DNA of 64,000 nucleotides, taken from positions 62,001-126,000 of the forward strand of contig PYST01000029.1 in assembly GCA_003049485.1 (NCBI GenBank), written 5' to 3'. The notes below the pieces were generated by a model. The model did not search any database and was not told the origin of the DNA. It saw nothing but the letters and a program-made list of their open reading frames with translations. Source of the stretch: Ophioceras dolichostomum. Its lineage: Eukaryota; Ascomycota; Sordariomycetes; Magnaporthales; Ophioceraceae. Positions 36,640 through 47,899 of the stretch are shown piece by piece (the first letter of the stretch is position 1; each line of letters opens with the position of its first letter). Position numbers and translations under genes: made by a program.

Positions 36640-37995
36640 ATGTGTTTCGGCAGGAAGGAGTTTTATAACCCCTCAGAGGCCGCGACCAAACCAGTCCCAT
36701 ATCCTCCACAACAACCCACCTACGCACCGATGCCGAAGCAGGATCAGGCTTTGATGGCATCTACCTCGCCGCAAGAGACGTACTCACCGCCACCCGGTCC
36801 CCCTTCCTCGGCCATGGCCAACGAGCTCGACGCGAGCAGCATACGGCCGCCTCCGGGTCCCCCGCCCTCACATCCCCCGCAGGCCGTGCTGTCAGAGGCG
36901 CCCGGAGACTCTCCGTCGCGGCCGGCTGCGACATCGACGGCTGCGACGGGATACGCGCCGCCTCCGGGACCATCCCCATCCCACGCCGCCGCCGCCACTG
37001 CCGCCGCTGCATCGGTCACCACCGCTTCGGCCACCACCACCAACTACGCGCCGCCCCTCGGCCCCCCTCCCGCCTTCGACTACACGGCCCCGCCATCCGG
37101 CCCTCCACCACCGTCTACTACCACTCCCCAGCACGACTGGCAAACCGCCGTGCCCGACACCTCCGAATTCCCCCCGCCGCCCGACCCGTTCCAGAACTGG
37201 GACGAGTCGCCCACCAACAACGCCACCGCCGCCGAGCACGAGGCCGGCATGCACTGGTGCAGGGAGAACCCCCTCAGCCCGCCCATCGCGCGCCTCGACC
37301 CTGGCTCCCTCGCGGCCCTGGCCTCCTCCGACATCTACATGTTCGCGCCGTCCTCGAGGCTGTTCCACGGCGAGCTCTCGCGCACCGCCCGCGGCGTCTG
37401 GTCCGTCCACACCTCGCGCAAGGGCGCGCCCGACTCCACCCTGCTGTCCAGCCCGCCGCTGTACTGCGCGACACAGCACTCACCCTTGCTGTTGTCGTCG
37501 TCCGCGAAAAGCAGCAGCCGGTCGACGAAGATGATATACTACGAGATCGCGATAAGCCCCCGAAGCCCGTCGTCCGAGATCTCGGTCGCCATCGGCTTCG
37601 CTGCGATTCCCTATCCGCCGTTCCGCCTGCCGGGCTGGCACCGCGGGTCGCTGGCCGTGCACGGCGACGATGGCCATAGGTACGCGCATGACTATGGAGG
37701 GGGACACGAGTTCGTCGCGCCGTTTCGGCCGGGGCAGCGCGTCGGGCTGGGAATGACGTTCTCGGCTGGAATGGGGGGGAAGATAGAGGTGGAGGTGTTT
37801 TTCACAAGGGATGGACGGAAGGAACGTTGGTGGGATTTGCATGAGGAGGTGGATGCGGAGGCGGATCACGGAGGGGTGTTTGGGCTGGAGGGGTTCCATG
37901 ATCTTTATGCTGCGGTGGGCACGTTCAACAGCGTGAACTTTGAGGTGGTGTTTGATCCGAATAGGTGGATATATAAGGAGGTGCTGGCTGGGTGA
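36640..37995 (+). CDS. SPRY-domain protein with Pro-rich N-terminus
   Basis: A single-exon protein of 451 residues starting MCFGRKEFYNP, a start typical of this fungal group. The frame is open for another 105 codons upstream but has no ATG there. Residues about 1-165 are disordered and carry repeated PPPGPPPS-type units. Residues about 166-451 form the conserved part, beginning DWQTAVPDTSEFPPPPDP, followed by a SPRY fold over roughly 230-445 with IYYEIAI, ISVAIGFA, PGWHRGSLAVHGDDGH, GLGMTFS, VEVFFTRDG and DLYAAVG. SPRY domains bind peptides or proteins. The nearest yeast comparison is Ssh4/Ear1, Rsp5 ubiquitin-ligase adaptors, but this protein lacks their N-terminal membrane anchor, so a cytosolic adaptor role is only inferred. 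It is convergent with the acidic-protein gene 228 bases downstream. Confidence 0.85.
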   Translation: MCFGRKEFYNPSEAATKPVPYPPQQPTYAPMPKQDQALMASTSPQETYSPPPGPPSSAMANELDASSIRPPPGPPPSHPPQAVLSEAPGDSPSRPAATSTAATGYAPPPGPSPSHAAAATAAAASVTTASATTTNYAPPLGPPPAFDYTAPPSGPPPPSTTTPQHDWQTAVPDTSEFPPPPDPFQNWDESPTNNATAAEHEAGMHWCRENPLSPPIARLDPGSLAALASSDIYMFAPSSRLFHGELSRTARGVWSVHTSRKGAPDSTLLSSPPLYCATQHSPLLLSSSAKSSSRSTKMIYYEIAISPRSPSSEISVAIGFAAIPYPPFRLPGWHRGSLAVHGDDGHRYAHDYGGGHEFVAPFRPGQRVGLGMTFSAGMGGKIEVEVFFTRDGRKERWWDLHEEVDAEADHGGVFGLEGFHDLYAAVGTFNSVNFEVVFDPNRWIYKEVLAG

Positions 37996-38223
37996 GTGAG
38001 AATCGGAGGATAGAGAGGGATACGAGTGAGAATGGCTTGGGAGTGGAAAGAAGCCGCCCCCTTCTAGTTTCTCCTTGGTAGTAATACTTGTAAAACGTAA
38101 GATAATGGCATGGCGCGTAGCTTTCTCATGATTCACGATGTACGGGCGTCCTTGCTAAGGGCATACCGTACGGAGCCCACCGACAACCACTTCCTTCATC
38201 ACTCATGATGCTACATACAGCCT

Positions 38224-39359
38224 TCACGATCCGTCCCCATCCGGCACCATCTGCGTCGACGCGATCCAGTTCTCCATCATGGCTTGTCCCTGGCCGCCCA
38301 CCGCCGCCGCCGATGCTGACGCGCGTGGGCGCGCAGTCGTCGAGCTGCTTCCGCCAGCGGCCAAGCCCCCGGTCCTACCGGCCGTGGCTTCTCCACGACG
38401 TTTGACCACCAGACACAGCACGCGCCCGTAAATGGCGAATCCCTCGTACGAAATGTCCATGGCCATCTTTTTCTTATCGTCTGAGGGACCGCCGTCGCCT
38501 CCGCCGCCGGCGGGGTCGTGCCTGTTGCGCTTTCGTCTGCGCGGCTGCGGCTCGGCGTCGTCGCCGTCATCGTCCAAATCGCTGCCGGAGTCGACTACAA
38601 CATGAAAGTCGTCGTCGGCTTCGCCGTCGTTGTCATCTTCGTTCTCGTCTGAGTCGGCAACCTCATCTCGACGTCCTCGCCGTGGTGGCGGTGGTCTCGG
38701 CCGCTTTCTTCTTGTTGTAGATACATCCTCTTCCGCGTCGTCGCTGTCGTCGTTGTCGTCGTTGTCGATAGAGGGTATGTCGCGCAGTGCCGCCGCGGCG
38801 TCGTCGTCGTCGCTGTTGTCCTCCCTGCGCAGGATGGGTATCTCGTCCCCGTCGGCGGTGCGCAGGAACTCAATTCCCGAGGCGGCCCCGCCGTCGTCGA
38901 CGTCTATGGCTGTGTCGGCCGATGCGCCGGTGAGCTTGGTCGAGTTGGAATGCAGACGCGTCTGCGTTTTGTCGCGCATGCGCTTGTGCTTGAACAGCAG
39001 GCTATGCCGCGTGTTCGTTTCGGTGAGGAATATGGCTACCTCGAAATCGTCTGGACGTGTGGGTTGTTAGTTATTAACTTTCTGCTAGGAAGGAGGTATT
39101 GCACAGAAGTAGTCGGTTCCTCACCTTCAACGACGACATCTTTGATTGCCCGCCTTTTGGTGCTCTTCTTCTTGGCCCGCTCTTTCTCCTCTCGCAACTT
39201 GGGCAGGACGAGCGGGCGCACGCTCTCTATGACCCGGGGTAGGATGGGGGCGCGGGGGTTCAGGAGCCAGGAGTTCGCGAGGGCTGGGTTGTCGAGGTAG
39301 ATCCGCACTTCGAGCACGGAGTACTTCGTTATTCGGAGGTAACGCCGGATTGGGGCCAT
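38224..39359 (-). CDS. conserved fungal acidic protein of unknown function
   Basis: Two exons, 39359-39125 and 39050-38224, separated by a 74-nt intron with GTGAGG donor and CAG acceptor; the phase-1 junction restores VVVEDDFEVAIFL. The product has 353 residues. The N-terminal 110 residues are ordered, beginning MAPIRRYLRITKYSVLEV and including RVIESVRPLVLPKLREE and IFLTETNTRHSLLF, and appear conserved in other fungi from memory. The middle, about 130-250, is an Asp/Glu-rich disordered region with basic patches that look like nuclear signals (RRKRPRP, RRRKRNR). The C-terminal part contains MDISYEGFAIYGRVLCLVV. A nuclear role is a guess from composition. The gene is divergent from the Ile-tRNA synthetase with 393 bases between start codons. 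Confidence 0.8.
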
Positions 39360-39752
39360 GGAGATATGGAAAAGAGAAGGAGAACCTCCACCGTAGAAGA
39401 AACTACATCAACTTTGTAGATTCCGCACATCGGGGAAGCGAGTTTGGGAGTTGATGAAGCTCGGAGGGGTTGGTCGGAAAGCCGAGCGCAAGGAGCTTGG
39501 AGCTTGACGTCAATAACGGAGTGTGGGGTTCCATCAGCCCTGCAGAATCATCAGTGCGAACGACCCCTGTAGCTTCACGCGTGGTCCCGCAACTTTATCG
39601 CGTCGCAAAACTGAAGCTCGGCGAACATGTATTTTTTTGGCTTCCAAAATCCAGTCATCCAGCTCCGATCTGCACAATCTAGGCCGGCCATTGAAGCTCA
39701 CGCCGAGCTCAGCAGGCAGCCATGAGAGAGGAAGATGGTCATTAAATCATGG
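39360..39752. promoter_or_regulatory. divergent promoter region
   Basis: 393 bases separate the start codons of the acidic-protein gene (minus) and the mitochondrial Ile-tRNA synthetase (plus), so both promoters must lie here or overlap. I see no strong TATA element or named operator. Confidence 0.6.
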
Positions 39753-42700
39753 ATGTCGACGCTGAGGCTGCCTCGTGCACGTTTTCCGTGAGTTGTTCCG
39801 ATAGACGACGTGGTGGTCCCTCCCCTCCGACTTGTCCCTTACCCCCTTTCTGGACCAATCTCCTCGGTCAACACTGACGAAACCTAATAGGCACCGTACC
39901 CCTCCAGAACTTCGTGCCAGTCTCCTCAGGGGATGCACCAAACAGCTTTACGAGTGGCAAAACGGATCCCGTCCGTCGGGCAAGCAGAACGATTTTGTCC
40001 TCAACGATGGCCCCCCCTACGCGAATGCGGAGCTGCACGTCGGCCACGCGCTGAACAAGATCCTGAAGGACATGATCCTCAGGGTTAAGCTTCAGCAGGG
40101 ACGTCGCGTGCAGTATATTCCCGGCTGGGACTGCCACGGCCTGCCCATCGAGCTCAAGGCACTCGCCGCGGCCGAAGAAGGTAGTCACAGCACCAGTCTA
40201 GGGGAGCCGGGGAAGTCGGGAGAGGCGGGGAAGCCAGGGAAGCCACATACGCAGCTACACCCGGCCAAGGTGCGTGAGCTGGCACGGGAACTGGCCTCTA
40301 AGACGGTGATAGACCAGATGAAGTCGTTCCAGTCGTACGCCGTGATGGGATCCTGGCATAAGAGGTGGCTTACAATGGACCCCGGGTACGTGATCAAGCA
40401 GTTGGGATTGTTCCAGCGCATGGTCGGCCGCGGACTCATCTACCGCCGCCACAAGCCTGTCTACTGGTCTCCCTCGTCTGGCACGGCGCTCGCTGAGGCT
40501 GAGCTGGAATACAACGAAAACCACGCCTCCACAGCGGCGTGGGTCAAGATGGAGATCGCCACGCCGAAGGAAGGGACCGTCCTGGCTGGGCTGGACGCCG
40601 AGAAGTTTTACGCCCTCATCTGGACGACCACGCCCTGGACCCTGCCCGCGAACCAAGCCATCGCTGTGCACAACTACCACTCTTACTCGGTGGTCAAGGT
40701 CGGCAACGATGCAATCATCATCGGCGACCACGCGAGGGAGGTTCTTGACGAGGCATTCCCGGACGAAACCCCTCAGGTCCTCTCCTCTTCGCTCCTGGGC
40801 AAAGACCTTACCGGCCTCTCTTACATCAACAAGCTCCAAGGCCCCGACGCCAAGCCGCAGCCCATCATCCACGCCGACTTCGTCACATCCGACTCCGGGT
40901 CCGGCCTCGTCCACCTGGCGCCCGGCCACGGCTTCGACGACTATAACGTCTGCACACCCCTCGATATCCCCGCCGTTTCAGCCGTCGACGGAGCCGGAAT
41001 GCTATCTTCCGAGACCTGCCCAGGCCTCCGCGCCCTCGACCTTCCCCCGAACGGCGCAGCTCTCGACGTGCTCAAGGGCGGCTCAAAAACCATCATTTCC
41101 TTGCTCCCGGCCGAAGATGTGGTGAAAGTGCACAAACACCGCCACAAGTACCCCTACGACTGGCGCACGAAGCAGCCGATAGTCATCCGCGCCGCAGCGC
41201 AGTGGTTCGCCGACGTGGACAGCATAAAGGCTAGGGCATTGGCGGCGCTGGATTACGTGCGCTTCATACCCGAGTCGGGCCGCACGAGGCTGGAGAGCTT
41301 CATCCGTGGCAGAAGCGAGTGGTGCATCAGCCGGCAGCGGGCGTGGGGTGTGCCCATCCCCGCGTTTTACGACGCGGACGGGAATGCGTTTATGGATGAG
41401 GCCATCATCGAACATGTTGTCAGCGTTGTCAAGGAAAGGGGCATCGATGCGTGGTGGGCGGACGCGGAGGATGAGCCGGCCTGGGTGCCCAAGTCGCTCG
41501 AGGGAGTGGAGGGGCTGCGAAGAGGCACGGATACGATGGACGTGTGGTTTGATAGCGGGAGCAGCTGGTGGCATACGGGCGGGCTCATTGCGGATGTGTA
41601 TATCGAGGGGTCCGACCAGCACAGGGGCTGGTTCCAGTCCAGTCTGCTCACGCGGGCCGCGTCCCTCGGTAAGACTAGGCCCGCAGCCGATGTGGCGCCG
41701 TTCAAGACCCTCATCACGCACGGCTTCACCCTTGATGGTAAGGGCAAGAAGATGTCCAAGTCGCTTGGAAACGTCATCTCGCCCGCGCAGGTGATGGATG
41801 GTTCGCTGCTGCCACCGGTGAAGAGGAGTAAGAAGAAGACCGATAAAGCAGAGCCTCCGAGAGGGGACCACCCAGCGGCGCAACCAGCAGAGGCCGCAAC
41901 GGCCGCAGAGTCGGGAGAGCCAGCAGAGCCAGAAGGGCCACAATACGACGCTCTCGGCGCCGATGCTCTGCGCCTCTGGGCCGCAAGCGGCGACTACACC
42001 AAGGACGTCTCAATGGCTCCCAAGTCCCTCGCGTCGATCCACTCGATCCTCATCCGCTACCGCACCATCCTCCGCATGCTCCTCGGCTCCATATCGGCCT
42101 CGGGCCACAAGATGCCCCTCGACGTCGCCGACCGCATCGCGCTGATACACCTCAAAGACACCATGCGCGAGGTCGGCCGCCACTACGACAATTACGAGTT
42201 CTACAAGGGCTTCGCGGTGCTGAACCACTGGATCTCGCAGCACCTCTCCGCCTTCTACCTGGAGGTCAGGAAGGACAGGCTCTACTGCGGCGACGGAGGG
42301 GGCGTGCTGCTCCCGATACTGGACGGGCTGTTAAGGATGCTCGCGCCCTTGACGCCCGTGCTGGTGGAGGAGGCCTGGCATTTTGCGCCTAGTTCGATGA
42401 AAGCGTAAGTGCTCTTTTTGAAGAAACCGGCCCCCATTCCCTCCCCCAAATCGCTATGATTCCGATCCTTCCTATTTCTATTTCATGAATCCAGCCGGGA
42501 GTCAACGCAAATGCATAGGCAAGCAGGCAGTGAGGGGCATGAAGGAGGGCTAACAGAGTCTTTGAGACAACGGAAATACAGCGGAAAAACCCACCCCCAT
42601 CGAAAACTGTACAACGAACCCCTCGACGTCTATGCCAAGGAGCAGGACGCGAGCTCCGCCTCCATCGCAGCCATCAACGACGACGACGACGCGGACGCCA

Positions 42701-44550
42701 CCGCCCTGCGCGCCGCCCTGCCCGTCCTCGACGTCATTCGCGCGGCCGTCAACGCCGCGGCAGAGGAGGCGCGCAAGGCGCGCAAGATCGGCGCGTCGCT
42801 GCAGTGCGCCGTGACGCTGAAGACTGACGACCCGACCGTGCTGGCCGCGCTGAACGGCGTCCTGGGCGGGCCGGACGAGCTGGCGACGCTGCTGGTTGTG
42901 TCTGACGTTAAGGTCGTTGATATGTCGTCATCGCCTATGGAGTCCATGGAGGAAGAGGAGAAAGGGGGAAAAAAGGCGGCGGTGGAAGGAGAAGCTGGTG
43001 ATGAGGTCATCGCTGCAAAGGTTGAAGAGGTTGAGGGAGGGGAAGAGGATGGGGGTCGGCCATCATGGGTGTACACCGCTGTCGGGGAGGTTGCTACACC
43101 GGCTCCGGCTCCGGCTTCCGCTCCCGCTCCCGCTGTTGGGCAGGGCGAGGAGCAGGACCAGGGGCATGGCCAAGGCCAGCGGGAAAACACTACAGCTACT
43201 TCGGTAACAGAAGGGGACGGTGAAGGCGAAGGAGAAGCACAGACGACTTCGAGCCAGGCTTCCACGACCCCGACACCTCCAGAAACGCAAAAGATCTTTG
43301 TAGAGGTCCGCCATCCCACGGAACACAAATGTCCCCGGTGCTGGCGGTACGTCGCGCCCGCGCCCTCTCCTAAGGCTGTCGTTCTCGAAGAAGCCGAAGG
43401 AGAGGCCGAAGGAGAGGCCGAACCCAAGACCAAAGCCAACGTCCAACAAGAGGATCAAGACGTGCCACTCTGCCAGCGGTGTGACCACGTCGTCAATGGC
43501 ATGGAGAAGGCGGCTCAAGCGAAGGCAGCTCGACAGAAGGAGGATCGAAAGAAGGCGGATGGAAAGAAGCCGTCGCTCCGAATCATCAAGGTGAAAATGC
43601 CTCCTGACCCGGTCCGCAAAGGCGAAGAAGGAGAAGAGAAGACGTCGCAGCAGCAGGCCGCAAAAGCGGATACGGAGACGGACCTGATTCACAAAGTCGA
43701 ACAGGGCGTCATCCGCCGCTATTATTATCATGCAAATGACACCCCCGCTCACCTCCCCGCTGAAGGTGAGGCTACGGTCCGTCGGGCGACGAGGCCGCTT
43801 ATGCGGATGGCGCCAATAATGCCCGACGACCAACCCCTTGGTCTCCAGAGGCCCCTGATACGGCATATGACGAGGCCGTTGGTAAGGGCGGTGCCTACGA
43901 CGGATCTTAATAAGCAGATTGAGGAGCAACTAGCTGCTGCTGCTGCTGCTTCAAAGGATGGGGATGGTGCCAGCAGTGGCAATGGTAATGGTACTGGCAA
44001 AGAAGAGTTATGGACCGCCCGCGTCCGACGCTCTCGGGAGCTGTCTCTAAGGGCGCACGAGAAGGCGCTGCTGCTGCAGCCGACGTCGCTGTCGGGTCCC
44101 GGTCGTCGCCAGAGCGACGGGTGGACGTCGTCGGGCTCGTCAGCTGAACGGGATCGCGATTGGTTCTCCGAACGCCGGAACGAGCTGTTTCAGCGGCGGC
44201 AGGAGCAGCAGGAGGAGCAATTATCGGCTAGCGGTCGTGCTTACGATTGGGAATCCGGGCGGGATAAGCAGCTGCAGCTGCAGCAGCAGGAAAAGCAGGA
44301 GGATCAGCTATCGTCGTTGGAAGCAGGTGAGGGGGGTGAGGACGGTGGTGACGACTGGTCAGATGAGCTGCTGAACCAGCTGCGGCAGCAATCATCGTCC
44401 AGTCGAGGTCTGTCATCCTCCGGGAGAAGAGGAGGGATCGGGAAGTCGTCGTTGTTGCGGAATGGTACGGGCCATCAAGGCCAGGGCCAGGTCCAAGGCC
44501 AGGGGGCAAAGGTCAACTCGTCGAAGGATTTCTGGCAAGTGGTTGGGTGA
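39753..44550 (+). CDS. ISM1: mitochondrial isoleucyl-tRNA synthetase with long C-terminal extension
   Basis: Charges tRNA-Ile with isoleucine, using ATP, in mitochondria. Exons 39753-39787, 39891-42404 and 42495-44550 (introns 103 and 90 nt) join in phase to 1534 residues. Exon 1 gives MSTLRLPRARFP, a plausible import signal. The class I signatures are HVGH at 61-64 and KMSKS at 632-636. GWDCHGLPIELK and TTTPWTLPANQA match the IleRS core and editing domain. The zinc-binding pairs are CPRC (1129-1132) and CQRC (1176-1179). Low-complexity insertions sit near residue 115, just after KMSKS (about 650-685) and before the zinc motif. About 350 Gln/Glu/Lys-rich residues follow the zinc motif, where yeast Ism1 (about 1000 residues) ends. 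An out-of-frame ATG lies four bases upstream at 39749. The core assignment is firm; that the extension is translated is less certain. Confidence 0.93.
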
Positions 44551-45055
44551 GGAAGGAGAAGGAGAAGGGAAGGAGAAAACGGGGTGGGGATTGGGGTTCT
44601 TTGATATTAGAGAGACTGCGGTAGATATCTCCCGTTTGTATATAATCCGTGTAAAAACCACCTGTTCTGTACCTACCTAGACGTCTTTGTGGCCGGGGTT
44701 GAGTAGGTTTTTGATGTCTACCGGGTTACCACCAAGGACCTACTCAGTGGTTTGTAGCTTGTTGCCTAGGGCGGTTATCTCCGAAGTTAAAAGGTGAAGT
44801 GTGCGTATAGGGTTATAAAAAGAGTACGATTCCTCTCCTACGCTAGATAAATGCAGACACACCCAGTGGACCGCCAACTTTTTTTCGAATGCTTTTAGCC
44901 AGCCATCGGTATCGTACACGTCGTACACATGCTAATGTAAACTAATACTGATCATTATATCAAGTTACGTGTAAGTAAGCGTCAGTGAGGTCAGGGTCCC
45001 TCCTTCAAGCAGCCCTGCTTCGTCGCCGGTTATGCTGTGTCAGAAAAACAAAAAT
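44551..45055. other. convergent 3' intergenic region
   Basis: About 500 bases between the ends of the Ile-tRNA synthetase and the lectin-like membrane protein. AT-rich for this window, with one CCTACCTAG block near 44670. It probably holds both 3' untranslated regions; I see no gene. Confidence 0.6.
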
Positions 45056-47132
45056 TCATGTCCTGAGTATCTTCATGCTCTCGGTGGTCAGATTTCCTGC
45101 GGCGCTCTTCCACTCGCCCTTCCCCGCCCACTTCCCGTCGGCCGGCAAGGGGAAGATGGTGAAGTTGAGCTGGTGGTTGTAGCCGATGACCATCAGCGCC
45201 ACCATAGTAGTGCCGGTGGTTATGCCGTCAACTAGTACGGCTAGGGGGGCGCTGGAGCCGAACACGTCTAAGTTTTCCCAGGATGACCAGAGGCCGTTGG
45301 CGAGGCGGATGTGTTTGAGCTTGGCGTCTTTGCCTGTTTTTTGAGTGATGGAGAAGTCAGTTGGATATGCTCGATGATAGGGTAGATATGTACCTGGAGG
45401 TACTCAGGGAGGCGGCGGACGAGAGGGGAAGGAGAGGGAAGAAGGGAAGCAGGTAGGGAGATACATACCCAGTGCAACGACGTCGATGCTGTCCCCACTC
45501 GATGTCACACTAGGCACGCTCTGCAGTCCGCCACCCAACGAATAAACCTCAGTCCAGCCACCGGTGTCGCTCCACGTGGCGGTGGAGAGGTTCCCCGTCC
45601 CGGTGCTGACGCCGAAGAAGTCGACCCTGTCACGACGAGGGGAGACAACCACCGGGTGAGCAGCGAAGCCCTCGCCCACGGTGATGGGCTTCCCGAAATC
45701 CTTCGCCGTATCATTATAAAACCGATGCTTCACCGTCACACCGTCGAGGTACATCAAGTCCCCGCCCAGGCTCGAGTCGCGACACAGCAGCGCCGGCTTC
45801 GAGCCCGCCCGCTGGTCCGTCTCGATGGCGCCGTCCCAGTTCGGCCGGGTCATGGGCGCCATAAACCCCTCCCGGCCGGAGGTGTCGTTCCGCACCGTCA
45901 TGTCGTGCAGCAGGCCCTGCCCCCAGCCGGACAGGCCCCAGACATCGGCGCGGGTGCGGCCGATGTTCTCGGGCGCGCACGCCGCCAGCGGGCTGGCCAT
46001 GTCGCCGCTGATGTTGTCCCATCCTTGGAGTGGAGACCAGACGGGCAGGCCGTCGCTGCTGGCGTTGGCGCCGCGCCGCCAGGCGGTGAATGCGGTGCCA
46101 TTTGCGGCGACGGTGAAGACATTGATGCGTGGGCCGTCGGGCCCTTTCCAGGCTACAGCGGCGGGCTCGGCGACGAAGGATGAGGCTGGTTGGGAAGTGG
46201 AGGAGGATGACGAGGGGGACACTCCGGCGCCTATGGCTGTCCAGGTGGCGTCGATCCAGTCGGAGGTGTTGTGCGAGCGCCGCCAGATGTCGCCGTCGCG
46301 TCCGCGGGCGAAGACCTCTAGTTGGGTGATGTTGCTGCCTACAGCCGAGGAGAGGACCGCAGCCGCTAATATTTGAGAGCAGGTTGTATTCCCGCATACG
46401 TCAACGTCCGTTGTCGTGTTCGTTGTCGTATTGGGAGCGCCCCCTGTCTGCGATCCCTGGTCGGACGAGCCACTGTCGTCTGTGGGGGAGCTTGAGCTTG
46501 GGCTTGAGCTTGAGTTACATGATGAGATTTAGCTTCATATCAATGGGTAGGTGCCATTTCGACCAAGGCTGTGGTGAGAGAGAGAGAAACGGACGGAGGA
46601 AGAAAGCTTACCTCTGGACTCTCGACCGGTTTTGCAGGCCCAAGCCGAATACCACACCCACCACGATGCCGACTACTGCTAGCACAGCTACCAGCGCGGC
46701 AACCCACCACCATCGTCTCCTGAGCGTGGCGGCCGTCATCGTCGATCTCGACCAGCGACTGTTTCTCCAGTTATTACGATTATTTCCATCGCCGTCCGGT
46801 GAGTCCTGTGGATATACCAATGTCCCAGGCACCGGCTCCTTTTCAGGCGTTTCGATGTGATATGGTATCAAGCCGGGATACCAGACCATCTCAGGTGCTG
46901 AGGCAGACGGATCTCGCCATGCTTCCGGCGCCGACTCCCCTCGCGGGTCTCCTCCGCTGCACACCTCGGGCGCGTGGGCCGGGTCGCTGTTGTAAAGTGT
47001 CGGCCCAGACATGGTGGTCCTGGTCCTGGAGTCTGTGGATAAGGGCCATGTTGTGGTCGTCGTAGCAGAAGACACCGCAGACTGGCCACCACCGCCCCAA
47101 GGCTCTTGATGAGGAGGCAAGTTCTGTGTCAT
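45056..47132 (-). CDS. type II membrane protein with lectin-like beta-propeller ectodomain
   Basis: Three exons: 47132-46612, about 46472-45469, 45333-45056, giving about 600 residues. Intron 2 (GTATGT...CAG) joins VVALG to KDAKLKHIRL cleanly. The acceptor of intron 1 is less sure: GACAG ending at 46473 fits the phase, as do AAG sites up to about 40 bases upstream. Residues 1-140 are a Pro/Ser-rich cytosolic tail with an APEMVWYPG-type motif. A single membrane segment follows at about 141-166 (WWWVAALVAVLAVVGIVVGV). The rest lies outside or in the lumen, with about ten Asn-X-Ser/Thr sites, and contains repeated blade-like units (DIWRRSHNTSDW, FTAWRRGANAS, LQSVPSV, GLWSSWENLDVFG). The pattern resembles PLL/fucose-specific lectin propellers, so sugar binding at the cell surface is inferred. 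An alternative start is Met41. Confidence 0.75.
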
Positions 47133-47899
47133 TGGTACCGCATGTTGGGTCTGGATCTATGGGCCAGTGTAGGAAAAGAAAAACATCACGATGTTGCTTT
47201 GCGATGGCCACGCTTGTGGCCCGGGAACCGTCATGCCTTTAAACGGAAGCCCAGCGACCTAGGTAGGTACTTAGCTTGCTTAAGCCTCAATTTGGAGCCG
47301 TTACGGCTACCGCCTCCTTCCTGCATTATTGTTTTCCTCCCCCCTTGCTCGACCCAAATTGGTGGTCCCTTTTCCCTTAAGTTCCATGTTCCTCAATCGA
47401 GGTTCCTCACTCGCGTGTTGGTGACATGTAGCGTTTGGTAGAAAAATAGCCAAGAACGGCGCAAGCGCCCAAGGAGAGGCGCCAGCTTGATCGACGGAGC
47501 ACCGCCGCCCAAATCAGTGCAAAAAGGTCCCAACGCAACTGGTTGAGCGAATTGAAAGCGGCTCAGCGGTTTGGGGGCGTGGTACTCCGTAGAAAGGAGC
47601 CGGGGGGCCGGGGGGAATGGAGAAGAAGGAAACCAGGTAGGGTGCGATGGTGCGCCCACCCATCGTCGTTTCTGCAGTGTCCTTGTGCCGAAACCCACCA
47701 TGGGTTTGTCCTCTCAGGTTTGTTTGATGAGCCGGCCGCTCGCAAAAAGATGCGACGAGCGCGGACCCGAGGCTCGAGAAACAGAGTCCGAGGACGGGAG
47801 TAACACAAAACGAAGAAGACCGACCGACGACGGCCAAGGCGATGATGGTGATGAAGAAGATCAGAATAGGGGCAAAAAAGGGCATAAAAAGATTAACCC
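47133..47899. other. intergenic stretch before the tRNA pair
   Basis: This holds the promoter of the lectin-like protein gene on its left side. A TAGGTAGGTAC block lies near 47260-47272. A 142-codon frame starting at 47571 runs into the decayed tRNA copy and looks spurious. Confidence 0.5.

Noticed and set aside
43500..44550. A separate gene starting with MEKAAQ after the zinc motif of the Ile-tRNA synthetase
   Set aside because: The frame is continuous with the synthetase without a stop or promoter-like gap, so a C-terminal extension is the simpler reading. The alternative is noted as a finding.
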